Positions 22,153 through 33,598 of a stretch of 64,000 bases of DNA are shown here, piece by piece (position 1 is the stretch's first letter; each line of letters begins with the position of its first letter). The notes beneath the pieces are model-generated. The model was not told the origin of the DNA, searched no databases, and saw only the letters and a program-made list of their open reading frames with translations. Source of the DNA: Glycine soja (Eukaryota; Streptophyta; Magnoliopsida; Fabales; Fabaceae); the NCBI RefSeq assembly GCF_004193775.1, contig NC_041006.1:26154388-26218387 (forward strand). Direction: 5' to 3'. The position numbers and the translations under genes were made by a program.

Positions 22153-23516
22153 ACACTTTTGACATTGTTGATTCTTGATGTTACTTTTTGCTTTTTGGTT
22201 TTTTATTATTTTAATTATGGTTTTAATATAGCATTTATTTTATGTTTGTATACACTGCTAGTTTTATTTATGAATAGTAAGTTTGCTCTTTCTGAAGCAT
22301 TTTGAATAGTTTAACTTGTTTTTTATGACATGGCAGTGAAACACTTTTATCTTTTTGTGAAAAATGGGTGTATGTCTTTATTTTGAATTGAACGCATGAT
22401 TGTGATGGATTTTGTGTTTCTTTTCATGAGTTTGAGCAAGTGTGAATGTTAGACAAAGAAAGAAAAAGAATGTGAAATTGCAATTAGAATTGTTAGTCAG
22501 TAGACAGATTGATTGAGAAAGAAAAGCTTGAACCAAAACCGGTGAGAGTGTGAACTTAAATTGTGAGTGAACGACTAGCTTCAATAATAGATTTTGCATG
22601 AATCTCTGAATTTTAGAATGAAATGTATAAATGAGAACATGATGAAGGCCATAATTGTACATACACAAGCCTTTTGACCAAAAAGCTTACCTTGAATGAT
22701 AATTATATCCTTTGCACCTTTTTTTTGAGCTGAATGATATTGTCAAAAATTTGAACCCTGAACTTAAATAAGTATCTCCTGATACCTTGTTTAGATTCTA
22801 AGAGAGCATATAGTTCAAGGCAAATTTAGCCCAAATTTGGGGGAGTGGAACTAATTTGCATGAAAAGAAAGAGAGAAAGCATCATCACACACAACACACA
22901 AGTTGTATGTTAAATAAAGAAAAGAAAAGAAAAGAATAAAGTGTGCTAATGTAACAAGGTCAAAAGCAAACGAAATTGAAAAGCTAGTGAGCAAGCTAAG
23001 TGCATGAAAAAGACCATTGGGATAAGTCTAGGAACTGTGCTCTCTTAGAATTTAAACCTTTGAATCCTGGAAAAACCAATGAATTTTTGTAGCCAAGCCT
23101 CACTACAAGCTTGAGAAAGTCCTTCTGATTCTGTTTATACATTTCTGACTTTATGGCATGAGATGAAATTCAAAGATTGGACCTCTTGCTAGTTGTTATT
23201 AATGAATAGCTTAAACACTTGTGCTTGAGTGAAACAGTAGCAGTGAGACTGTGGTTTAAGCTACTTTCCTTGATATCTGTCTTATGCCTAACTCCATCTA
23301 TTTGTTCATGTTACATTTTATTCTTCTCTTTGGATAACTGCATACCTTGTGAAAGACAAGTGATGAGGGCATTTTACTCCATTATCTTATTATGCAATCA
23401 GTAACTTTTGTTGCATACACCTTTGTATATAGTCACTGCATGTCATTGTCACTTGAGGACAAGTGAGTTGTTCTCTTTTTGCTCGAGGACAAGAAAAACT
23501 GTAAATTTGCGGGAGT
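22153..23516 (+). other. Element B 3' UTR and polypurine end
   Basis: This is AT-rich non-coding sequence. A GA-rich tract lies at about 22865-22940, a GAGGACAAG repeat pair at about 23455-23495, and the short purine stretch GCGGGAG just before the 3' LTR. An antisense frame at 22378-22668 has a counterpart in element A but is not supported as coding. Confidence 0.7.
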
Positions 23517-24921
23517 TGTTAGTCGGTGAAATCGACTAACTTTTGTGTATAAAACTTGTATAAATTGTATCGAACTCTCCCAATTTATGGTTATTTTGTA
23601 GTGTTATAAGTATTTTCTATTAAGTATAGGTAATAAATACTTAGTATTTTCATTTTGTGTATTTAATAATCATTTTCTCTCAATTTCAGGTTAATTAGGA
23701 AAGCTTTAGAAAGTGTTGTTTTTCACCTTCTCGCTAAGCCAATCTGTTGGCTTAGCGAGCATCCGCTAAGCGCAGCACTCCTGGGCTAAGCACAAGGAAG
23801 ACTCTGGAAGAAGATGAGTTGTACAGGTTCGCTAAGCGCACCGCTTCATCTCACTAAGGGCACCGCTTCATTTCATCCACTAAGTGAGAAAGGCACGCGC
23901 TAAGCCGAAATTCAAATGTGCGCTAAGCAGTCCATAAGTGCGCAAAGTGCACGAGCATGAACAAGGCCACCTATTTAAGCCTGAAATCAGATTTTGTGAA
24001 GTGAGTTTGGACTGCGATTCAGAGCTTTGCATGTCTAGGGTTTCTAGAGAGAGAAAGGTCTAAGTTCCAGAGAGTTTTGAGAGATTTTGCTATGTGAAGA
24101 TCTGCAAAGACCAGAGCTTGAAGCAGGAGCCAGTTTGAGAGCTTGAGATGAGTTTGTGAGTGATTGTTAGATCCTAGAGGTGAAAGAGACATCCTCACCA
24201 CTTGTATTTTTGCAATCTTTCATCTTGTTCTTATCTTTGTTGTTAAGAAGGCTTCCTAGTATTGAAAGCTAAATCCTCTGTTGGATCTTACCTGATGTAA
24301 ATATATTTCTATCTATTTAATGATGTTTTGTGTGTTCTTTGTGATATCTGCTTTTCATTCCAGTATGCCTTTACCTTGATCACGTAGATGCATGCTTTGT
24401 TAGGGTCATTCAATAGTGGAAACTAGTCTGACTCTAAAGTCCTTGATAGTACAGGGCTAAGTTGTCATACCATCACGAAGAATCAGGGTGCGATAACTTA
24501 GTTGTGTATGTGTGTCTTAATGCGGTCCTGGTTGAGTTTAGTCTTACAAGAGCAATCTGCGGATGAAGCTTGATCAGGATTAGGCTAAACTATCATGAGG
24601 AATCAGAGTTTAGTTTCTCAGGAGACACCATAAGAACACATGAGCATTGTTAGATAAAGAATATCTTTTAGCATCAGGCACCTATTAGGAAGGCCAACGT
24701 GTTTTCTACTTGTTTTTACACATCATTTCTCTCGTGTGATTTTCTTTCTTTTTGCATAGATAGTTTATACACCTGTTCATATTCACACTTACCTTTACAC
24801 ACCAGACACCTATTTGCTGAAATAGCTTAACAAATAACACAAGTTCCCCGAGTGTTCGATACTCGGTTCTTACCATTTTATACTACTTGTGCGATCCGGT
24901 GCACTTGTTGGAAGCCAAACA
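23517..24921 (+). repeat. Element B 3' LTR
   Basis: Starts TGTTAGTCGG, ends GCCAAACA, and is followed by the ATATC duplication at 24922-24926. Its first 24 bases hold a perfect 8-bp inverted repeat (23518-23525 and 23533-23540). Confidence 0.92.
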
Positions 24922-25899
24922 ATATCCATTACCACAAAGTCTACCAGGAAGATAAAATGTTTTACTCTGATCAACACATCTTCAATTACTCCATATGGTC
25001 TGATAATGGAGCAGTCAGCAAGTTGTAAAGTCATCCTAGTGGGCATGATCTCCAACTCTCCCAACCTGCTGCACATAGAGAGTGACATTAAGTTAATACT
25101 GGCTCCCAAATCAATAAGAGCCTTTCCCACAGTGACTTCTCCAATTGAAAAAGGAATGGTTACACTCCCATGGTCTTTATGCTTGGGTGGAAGGATCTTT
25201 TGAATCACAGCACTACAATTTCCTTCCACAACAATGTTTTCCTGGTGAATATACTTGTGTTTCCTTGTTAACATATCCTTTAAAAACTTGGAGTAGAGTG
25301 ACATTTACTGTAAAGCTTCTCCGAAGGGCATGGTTATTCCTAGTTTCCTTAAAATATCTAAAAATCTCGTCAAATGGCGGTCCTTCTCCTTCTTGGAAGG
25401 TACCACAAGATATGGTACTTCAGCACCTTCATTCATAGCTTTTTCTCTTTTCTTCTCTCTAGCTTGTTCACTTCTACTCCTCTCTTTATTGTTATCTTTT
25501 TCATTTTTTTTCATTTGCTTTTTCTTTTTCTACTTCTTTTTCTTTTTCTTGGTCATTTAATTTCTTTTTCTTGACCATTAGTTGTTTTTCTTTTTCCTGA
25601 TTACTTTCACCTCTCACATCATCTTTCTTTTCATCAGTACCTTTCTTTTCAGCAGCTTTCTTCTTGGATACAACACTATCTTCATCCTCTGCCCCCACAA
25701 ACCTCTTACTCCTTGTCATCACAACTTTACATTCCTCATTGGGATTCTTTTCTGTATTCGCCACGAAACTGTTGGATGACTTGTCAGCTATCTGCTTGGC
25801 CAGTTGTCCCACCTGGACCTCAAAGTTTTCCAGTGCTGACTCAGTGCTTTTATGATTTGACATTGTTACTTGCATAAACTGAGTAAAAGTCTCCTCCAA
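24922..25899 (-). pseudogene. Element A protease and gag C-terminal part, interrupted by element B
   Basis: On the minus strand, 25899-25501 encodes a Gln/Lys/Glu-rich Gag tail, 25514-25305 the linker, and 25304-24922 the protease with ALIDLGASINL. The protease frame runs into element B at 24922 and its remainder lies at 16039-16197. The protease closely resembles that of element B (only scattered replacements over about 125 residues). Besides the insertion, the Lys/Glu linker contains a frame change. It is non-functional. Confidence 0.85.
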
Positions 25900-26820
25900 C
25901 TTAGTAGCCCTTTTAAAGATGTTAGGCCCTGGTTGAATTGGCCTATTGGAAGGTCCACCCTGGTCCTTGATGAATTGATTGCCAGGGTGTGATCTCCATT
26001 GTCCTTGTTGGTTATAAGGACCCTGTTGGAAGCCTGAAAATCCTCCTTGAGTATATCCTTGTCTCTATTGATTTCCCATATAGTGAACTTCTTGAGAGTT
26101 TTCTTCAATGGGAATCCATTGGCCTGTTTCATGAGCCTCACCACAGATGGTACAACCTGTAACCTGTAAAACGGAAGAATGTGTAGATTGCAGCTTTCCC
26201 TTCCACAGTCTTTGACTCTGGGAAATATTTTTTTAGAAACTTTTCAACAACTTATTCCTAGGTTTTCAGACTATTACCCTTAAATGAGTAGAGCCACCTC
26301 TTGGCTTCTCCTGCCAAGGAAAATGAAAATAGACTGAGTCTAATGGCTTCATTTGGCACACCTGCAATCTTAATAGTGTTATAGATTTCAATGAATGTCG
26401 CCAAATGTGCATAGTCGTCCTCATTTGGTAATCCTTGGAATAAGTTCCCCTGTATTAAATGAATCAAAGAATGAGGGTAGTTTATGTTGTGAGCTTGCAC
26501 TTCAGGACGTGCAATGCTGGTAAAGAATTGTGGCACTGAACTTCTTGAATAGTCCTCAAGGGTAACTCTTTGTTGTGCTCATCAGCCATGGAAACGGCTT
26601 CCGGTAAATAAGTCGCAGATTCCCTTGATGATGGTGAGTCGGATGATGAAGAATTAGAAAAATGAGTTTCTTCCTCAAGAATGGACGCTACTGTCCTATC
26701 TTGCAGTAATTTTCTTCTCCTCTCGGCTTTATTCCTTCTCAACGTAGCTTCAATCTCCAAGTCCAAAGGAACTAAATTGCCTGTGGGAGATCTATGCATA
26801 TAAAACACTAATAGAAACAA
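25900..26820 (-). pseudogene. Element A gag, broken
   Basis: From 26820 the minus strand encodes an Arg-rich start (RRNKAERRRK) and a Ser-rich stretch, then changes frame near 26530 and encodes the capsid region down to 26258, where two stops fall close together. About 400 bp of capsid sequence present in element B (about 18118-18514) is deleted at about 26185. The zinc knuckle follows at about 26160-26120, with its last Cys replaced by Trp, and a stop lies at about 26070. The N-terminal third missing from element B gag is present here. Confidence 0.8.
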
Positions 26821-26934
26821 CGGTTATCCAGTTCAAGAGGAAAACAAATATGAATAAAAAGTAACTATTCACAGTTTATCAAAGAATAAAGAATAGACAC
26901 CTAGGACTGAACTAACTTTCCAAATAGAAAGAAG

Positions 26935-26952
26935 TTCCCTGGCAACGGGGCC
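26935..26952 (-). promoter_or_regulatory. Element A primer binding site
   Basis: The minus strand reads TGGCCCCGTTGCCAGGGA, two mismatches from the element B site, seven bases inside the 5' LTR. Confidence 0.85.
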
Positions 26953-26959
26953 AAAAACT

Positions 26960-28359
26960 TGTTCAAACCTGGCAAGTGCATCGGATCGTGCAAGTAGTAT
27001 AAAACGGTAAGAACCAAGTATCGAACTCTCAGGGAACTTGTGTTACTTGGTAAAGCTATATTCAGTGAATAGGTGTCTAGTATGAAAAGAGATGTGTCAA
27101 CTATGCAATGGTATGTAAACTAACTATTACAAGGAAAATCACGTGAGTAATGATGTGTAAAGAAAAGTAGACAACACGTTGGTCTTCCTATTAGGTGCCT
27201 GATGCTGACAGGATATTCTCTACCATGTTCCTGTGTTCTATGTTGTCTCCTGGACTACTAAACCCCGATGTCTCGTGCATGTTTAGCCTAATCCTAATCA
27301 AGCATCATCCTCAGATGTATCTTGTTGGACTAAACATAACCAGAACCGCATTAAGACATAACATACCAAAAACTATGTTATTGTACCTCGATGTCTCGGG
27401 AAAATACGATAAGCTAGCCTCGTCCTATTAAGTTCTAAGAATCAAACTAGTTTTCACTGTTGAATGATCCTAACAAAGCATGCATCTATGTGATCAAGGC
27501 AAAAGCACACTGAAATGACGTACTGATAGCACAGAGAACACATAAAACATCATTAAATAGATATACAAATATTTACATCAAGTACCTACAAGGAAGAACC
27601 AACAGAGGATTTAGCTCTTCATATCTGGGAAGCTTCCTTTACAACAAAGAGAAGAGAAAAATGAAGGATTGAAGAAATACAAGCGATGAGGATGTCTCCT
27701 CCACCTCTAGAACCTCACAATCACTCACAAACTCAGCTCAAGCTCTCAGGACAAATTCCTCTTCAAGCTCCGTTCTCTGCAGGTCTTCACACAACAAAAT
27801 CTCTCTGGATTCGGACCCTTCTCTCTCTAGAATCTCTCACATGCAGAAGCTCTTTGAGAAAATGGCCAAAATCTCTCTCCATTTCTGATTTTAGGCTTAA
27901 ATAGGTGGCCTTGTTGGTGCTTGCATGCTTAGCACAACTCTGGCTCGCTTAGCGCACATTAGTGAATTTTGGCTTAGCGCTCGTCTTTTTGCTCAACGGA
28001 TGGACTCAAGCGGTGCACTTAGTGGGATTATCCCTCGCTCAACGAACATGCACTGCTCATCCTTCTTCCAGATTCTTCCTCGCACTCAGCCAAAGGAGTG
28101 TTGCGCTCAGCAGATGGCTCGTTAAGCCAGAAGATTGGCTTAGCGAGCGGATGAAAATCAGCACTTCACAAACTTGCCTAATTAACCTGAAATTGAGAGG
28201 AAATGATTATTAAACACACAAAATGGGAGTACTAAGTATTTATTACCTATCTTTAACAAAAAGTAATTACAACACTACAAAATAACCATAAATTGGAGGA
28301 GTTTGATACAATTTACACAGGTTTTATACACAAAAGTTAGTCGTATTCATCGACTAACA
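26960..28359 (-). repeat. Element A 5' LTR
   Basis: 1400 bp. The minus strand starts TGTTAGTCGATG at 28359 and ends near GTTTGAACA at 26960. It is homologous to the element B LTRs and to the 3' LTR at 1-1693. It carries the terminal inverted repeat (28336-28343 and 28351-28358) and GCTTAGC motifs at about 27925-28145. Confidence 0.9.
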
Positions 28360-29493
28360 GTGACTCAAAGAGGAACTGAAGGAGAGCTCACGATAGGTGA
28401 GGGGAGTTTATTATAAATTTACCATTTTTGATGCCATAGTTAGTGTCAGGGAACCTAACTATGGGAATATATGTTTGTCCCTGTTGCATGCTGATGTTTC
28501 TAGAGAACAATGTTTTTTTAACTAATGGGATGAGATATTTCTATTGTTGATGAATAACATTATTGCCTTGATTAGACTCATGTTGTTTGAAGACCTGGGG
28601 AGTGTGAATCTCAGGTATGAAAGATATATGTATATGTGGAATGCGACTTACCATTGATGTTGCTATTGATGAATTTAATTGACATGTGGTGATGTTGATA
28701 TTTATGATGATATTGATTTGAGATGACATTGTAAATGAAAACGAGAATAAAAATACATGAAACAAAATGTGGACCACCACGGGTACATATAAATGAATTG
28801 AAAAGCTTGGTCTGAGGTACTTACCCATTGAAGACTGAAGAAAACGAAGAAGGAACGATGAATCTTGAAGAACGATCGAGAATCTTCGCGTAATTACTCA
28901 CGAAAATGTTACGGAAACGTTACGGAAGCGCCTCGGCTTGGATTTTCTTCACGGAAACAATTTTTCTAAGCAATTTCGAGGGAGAGAGAAGTGCCTAAGG
29001 GGCTGAACCCTTTTCTTCTTCACTTCTCCCCCCTATTTATAGCAAAATAGGGGAGAAGCTTGCCGCCCAGCTCGCCCAGGCGAGCAAGGTTGCTTCCTCC
29101 AGGAGCAACAGCCTTCTGGAGGAATCTTCTGGAGGGCCCAAGTGGGCCTGGTTGCTATTTGCATCCCCCTTTTTACTAAATGCACCCCCCTTTCTATTTT
29201 TTTTGTAATTCTTTTTCCGTAACGTTACGAAACTTTACGAATTTCGTAACGATACTTATTTTCCTTCCGTAAGGTTACGAATCCTTACGGATTATGTATT
29301 TACTCTTTTTTAGCTTTCGAAGAAGTTACAGAAACTCACGGATTGCGCAAAAACACCTTTTTTCGATTTCCGCCACATTACGAAATTTCACGGATCGCGC
29401 AAGCCTGCTTCCTTTTGATTTCTGAGACGTCTCGAGACCTCATTTATTGCATGTCATCTAGTAATAATCGCCGGACGAAATTAGGGTATGACA
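28360..29493 (-). repeat. Tat element 3' LTR, partial
   Basis: On the minus strand the LTR starts TGTCATACCCTAATTTCG at 29493, directly after the polypurine tract. A TATA box (CTATAAATAGG, about 29033-29043) and a GTAAGT-type splice donor (about 28826, in TGGGTAAGTACC) follow downstream. The LTR is cut by element A at 28360 and presumably resumes left of the window. CGTTACGGAA repeats are frequent. Confidence 0.75.
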
Positions 29494-29509
29494 GTTGCCC
29501 CTCTTTACT
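29494..29509 (-). promoter_or_regulatory. Tat element polypurine tract
   Basis: The minus strand reads AGTAAAGAGGGGCAAC immediately before the LTR start, the expected plus-strand primer. Confidence 0.85.
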
Positions 29510-29754
29510 TACCTCTCATCGAAGATAAGAGGAAAGCAAAGATAGGACACTGATTTCGTCCGCCCTGCCCTTTCCGTGATGACGACTCTCATCTCTACTT
29601 CTTCTTTTTTCTTCTGCACAAAACAAAATACAAACAACAACCAGAACAACGAATATAATACATATTACACATATACACATACTTGGCGAAGGAACCGATC
29701 TGGAAAACAACAGAATAACGTGCTTCCCAATCACCAGAAGCTTCGCACTTGATA

Positions 29755-30543
29755 ATGGAGAACACATGAACAGCGCTAGGCAATGACATTCATGGTGCTC
29801 CGAACAAGGGTGGAGTATGGAGGATTGCCTTGAGGGTCCGCACTTAGGCAATCATGAAACTCAGCTCCAAACTCGAAAGTGGAGGACACATGAACAACCC
29901 TAAGCAATAACATTCATGTGGCTCCGGAAAAGGGTGAGAATGGAGGATTGCCTTGAGGGTCCTCTCTTAGGCAATCATGGAACACAGCTCCAAACTCGAA
30001 AATGGAGGACACATGAATGACAACGCAATTCATTCATGTGGCTCCGGAAAAGGATCAGAATGGAGGATTGCCTTGAGGGTCCTCAGTTAGGCAATCATGA
30101 AACTCAGCTCCAAACTCGAAAATGGAGAACACATGAACAGCCCTAAGCAATAACATTCATGTGGCTTCGAAAAAGGGTGAGAATGGAGGATTGCCTTGAG
30201 GGTCCTCACTTAGGCAATCATGAAACTCAGCTCCAAACTTGAAAATGGAGAACACATGAATAGCCCTAAGCAATAACATTCATGTGGCTTCGAAAAAGGG
30301 TGAGAATGGAGGATTGCCTTGAGGATCCTCACTTAGGCAATCATGAAACTCAGCTCCAAACTCGAAAATGGATAACACATGAACAGCCCTAAGCAATAAC
30401 ATTCATGTGGCTCCGAAAAGGGTGAGAATGGAGAATTGCCTTGAGGGTCCTCACTTAGGCAATCATGAAACACAGCTCCAAACTCGAAAATGGAGGACAC
30501 ATGAACAACCCTAAGCAATAACATTCATGTGGCTCTGAAAAAG
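29755..30543 (-). repeat. Tandem array of about 122-bp units in the Tat 3' UTR
   Basis: About 6.5 units with start-to-start distances of 125, 120, 123, 123, 123 and 122 bp (the GCTCCG or GCTTCG box at 29796, 29921, 30041, 30164, 30287, 30410, 30532). Each unit has AATGGAGGATTGCC, GGCAATCATG, CTCCAAACTCG and CATTCATGTGGCTCC. The units are homologous to the 103-bp satellite at 51578-61580 but carry about 20 extra bases. The period is close to the soybean STR120 satellite; identity with it was not checked. Confidence 0.9.
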
Positions 30544-32347
30544 GGATTGGCGGGACTGAACGGTCCACCGGGTTTTTCCACCTAAAAGGATAACATGCTT
30601 TTTGCAAAGAAAAATAAATCATTTGTGAGAGCACCACATCTTAGAGAAACAATATACTTGTGCCACGGGTAATTTTCCTTGTAACCGAAAATGAAGGACA
30701 GGACGTCAACTTTTAGCTTTCAAATGAACATGCAGGGGAAACATCGGGCTAAGCTGAAAATAAATCACTCATAGTGTATAAAACTCACAACTGCACCATG
30801 ACTCTATTTTGCACGCGACTTCCTATCGAATCATAGATCAAACGTACGATCACGGACCAATAGGATTTTCTCGAGGTCAGCGTTTTTGGAGAGGAAGCTG
30901 GGTTTTTCGGTGTTTTCCTCTTTGTTCATGTGGGGTGGGATATTGCCAGTCAAGAATGATTCTGAGTGGCAATCTGGCTTTGAAGAATTTCTGTCTTCTT
31001 TCTTTTATTGATCGAGAATCGCTTCTTTTCCCTTTTCATTTCTTTTTGATCTTTGATCGGGAATCCTTCCTTTTCTTTCTTTTGTTCTTTTCTTTATTTT
31101 CATCTTTTTCTTTTCTTTCTTTCCATTTCTTCCTTTTCTTTCTTTTCACTTTTCCTTCCCCATCCCTTTCTTTGGGAAATCGGGTTTTAGCATTCTATTC
31201 TCTCTCCCTTGAGGAGATTCCGCTGTCCTTTGCTTCGGGGGAAAGAATGAGGATTCCTTTTTTACAGGCCAAGGTTCAAAAAGGTCTAAGGTTGTGTTTT
31301 AATGGGGTCTTTTATCGTGGGAACCCAATCTTGATATCTGGGGCGAAACAAACTTGGGTGTCAAGGTGTCGCTCTCGGCCCGAACTTCCGTATTATTCCA
31401 TAAGGCACGCGTGACAATGATGATTTGAAAACAACGTGCAAAATTAGTCATGGCTACAGCCAGGTGGGCACTCAAGCATCCCGTTTATGGCATTGTGATA
31501 CTATGGTTGCGAATTTACACAGACAGACCCAACGTTTCCAAGTTATGTTAATTCATCAGTTCAATGAATTCATCCACCCTTATCTCGGTTCCTTCCGGAA
31601 AATAAACTCTTAGCATCAGTCCCTTGTTTCCAGAAGATGCGTTTGCTCTTTACGAATGATTTATACTTCTTAACTATAACATGTCGACCTTCGCGGTCTT
31701 TCTTTCTCTTTACTTTTTGTTTTTTTATATGTTCACTAAAACTATACACCTGTGGTCCTTTATGAGGAAAACCTTTCTTTGTACATCTATATTTTTATAC
31801 ATGACAAACTGTTTATGTACACGCATTAGAACTCTTCTCTTTACGTCACACGGTCTATATACAAACCCTATTTATATTCAAAGATTTTCATTTTTCCCAA
31901 CCCACACTTATGGTTCACACAAAAGCTTCTTCATATACACTCGTTGCTCACACACACAAGAATTCCTTTCCACGCATCATTTACACACAAGAATCCTTCT
32001 ATACACATTTTCCTTTTACATACATGTATAAATAAAAACCTTTTTTCTTTTCTTTATGAACATGACTTTTATTCACAGCGCTTCTTTCTTTTTATTAGGA
32101 TTTTGGTTCATTTTTTTTTAGGACGACGTTCCTAAATGAAAGACTCTACACGGTTCCGGAATTCCAACAAACATTATTGACAACAACGAAATAAGTACCG
32201 ACGTAACAACTCAAGCGATATGTATGTACAAAACAAAAGTCGAAACATGAAACAAACGTCAGTCCCTTAGTCAAACACAAAATAAGATGATATGTAACAG
32301 AAAAAACAAATGGAAACAAAAGAAATATGGATCAAGAGATCTCCCAA
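30544..32347 (-). other. Tat 3' UTR, non-coding
   Basis: Between the array and the 3' ORF lies 1.8 kb that matches 61581-63509 of the second Tat copy. On the plus strand it has a long CT-rich tract (about 31000-31170) and clusters of CACACA/TTCTTT. Plus-strand frames (30809-31414) run through this tract but their starts and ends are not kept in the other copy, so I do not call a gene. Confidence 0.7.
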
Positions 32348-33595
32348 TCATGTGGCCCCGCTCCCTCCTAAGAAATCAAGTAAATCGGTCATCTCTTCGT
32401 CCTCGCGGGCCTCATCTGCCTCGTCGGGAGCCTCTGCTGGTGCCCCTGCTGGTGGCTCTCCTGCTTGGGCCTCAGGCCAATCTCCAGGCCATGCGACCTC
32501 TGCCCCGAATTGGTCCGGAGTAGGGCACGGAAAAGAAGTAAAGCCCTGGCTCTGCAGGCTGAGACTCATCTGATAAAGACAATCATGAGTCTGTACATGT
32601 GCCCGGTGGTTGGCCGCCTGCTGGCGAACCAAATGCCGCAGATACTACTCCGTGTCAAATGATCTGGCTGGACCAGCCTGATGAGGTGGCGGCGCGTCCG
32701 CGGCCTGTGGTGCATCACCCTGGATCTGTCTCTGCGTGCAGTACTTCTCAATAAAAGCTCGGGTGATGGGCGGCCGAATCACCTTGCTAGGTGTGACGGG
32801 GACGCCGAACGACTGGCAGAGTCCTGTGATCAAGGCGGGAAATCCCAGGGCCATGTTGGACTTATCCGGGTCCAGAGGGTGCCTGGTAGGCGCCATACCT
32901 GCAAATATATAGATCGCATCAGCGATTAACTGAGCCACATGAATGCTCATCTGCGTCAGGATGGCGTACACCAGCTGACACTTCGGTAGGGGGAGGTCGG
33001 AATTATGATCGCTGGGCAGGATGTTGCTGAGCAGCAAAGACATCCATATCTGAGTTAGGGTGGTCATGATCTGCACCCGTCTCCCGGCAGCAGTCCGGGC
33101 AAAATCTTGCCCCGGTATACACAGCAACTAGGCGATGGCCTCCTCATCGAACCCATCGGACCGGTTCCTCCTCTGGCCATACTCGCACTCCTGGCCCTCT
33201 TCCAACACTAAAGGATATCCCAGGAGCTGGCCGATAGCATCTGCATCGAACGGGATCCACTGACCCCTCACCCAGGACCTCATATCACGCACACCCTCCT
33301 TTGTTGGCCAAGCATTGGCATAAAATTCGAGGACTATTTCTGGATCGAACTTGGCCGTGGGGGTAATCAGTGATGCCCACCGCCGGCGACCTATTTCTTC
33401 CTGGAAATCGGTATACTCATCGTCCCTGAGCTGGACGCGTCGCTCCCGGAGAAATGACCATCCTTTGATGGCCTCGAAGCGCTGCTGGTGTTCAGCGCTC
33501 CTAAAACGGTGACTATCATACTCGAGAGCGGAACTAGTTCCTTCGGCCGCCTTATCCTTCCTGGATCTCTTTGAGGCGAGTTTCCTCGGGGCCAT
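32348..33595 (-). pseudogene. Tat 3' ORF, 'putative plant transposon protein' type, two stops
   Basis: From the ATG at 33593-33595 a single frame of about 415 codons runs to a stop at 32348. It is interrupted by TAG at 33128-33130 and TAG at 32645-32647; at the second the right-hand copy has CAG. The protein begins with a basic, nuclear-localisation-like stretch (KLASKRSRKDK), then EFYANAW and WVRGQWIPFDADAIGQLLGYP, then a helical region with LPSDHNS and ending near FPALITGLCQSFGVP, and an acidic Ala/Glu/Asp tail. This pattern fits the plant family annotated as putative transposon protein; no catalytic motif is visible and the function is unknown. The ATG lies four bases after a good splice acceptor. 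The frame is sense to gag-pol. Confidence 0.7.
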
Positions 33596-33598
33596 TTC

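Larger units (their letters stand above)
16198..24921 (+). mobile_element. Element B: complete non-autonomous Athila-like gag-protease element
   Basis: An 8724-bp element has a 1415-bp 5' LTR, a 1405-bp 3' LTR, a tRNA-Asp-type primer site, a damaged gag, an open protease frame and a short purine end, flanked by a perfect ATATC duplication. There is no RT, RNase H or integrase anywhere in its 5.9 kb interior. Protease is followed after about 60 bp by the post-pol motif, so the RT-integrase block was lost cleanly before this copy inserted; element A has the same structure. LTR divergence is roughly 4% in the segment I compared, so it is older than the SIRE1 copy. It may correspond to the soybean non-autonomous gypsy families described in the literature (SNRE), but I could not verify that. 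Confidence 0.9.
1..28359 (-). mobile_element. Element A: Athila-like gag-protease-only LTR retrotransposon, heavily nested
   Basis: This minus-strand element is split by later insertions. Its pieces are the 5' LTR (26960-28359), internal segments 24922-26959, 15694-16197, 12262-14120 and 1694-3010, and the 3' LTR (before base 1 to 1693). Read in minus orientation, the pieces follow the same order as plus-strand element B: primer site, gag, protease, post-pol motif, motif-rich spacer, remnant of a 3' ORF, 3' UTR. The internal length without insertions is about 5.7 kb. RT, RNase H and integrase are absent. The DLGAS-type protease and the tRNA-Asp-like primer site place it with Athila. The outer target duplication cannot be checked because the left end lies outside the window; the base pairs after the right end are GTGAC. 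Confidence 0.85.

Noticed and set aside
30809..31414. Plus-strand frame of 201 codons rich in Phe, Ser and Leu
   Set aside because: It translates a CT-rich tract. The second copy (62002-62448) differs in start, length and frame.
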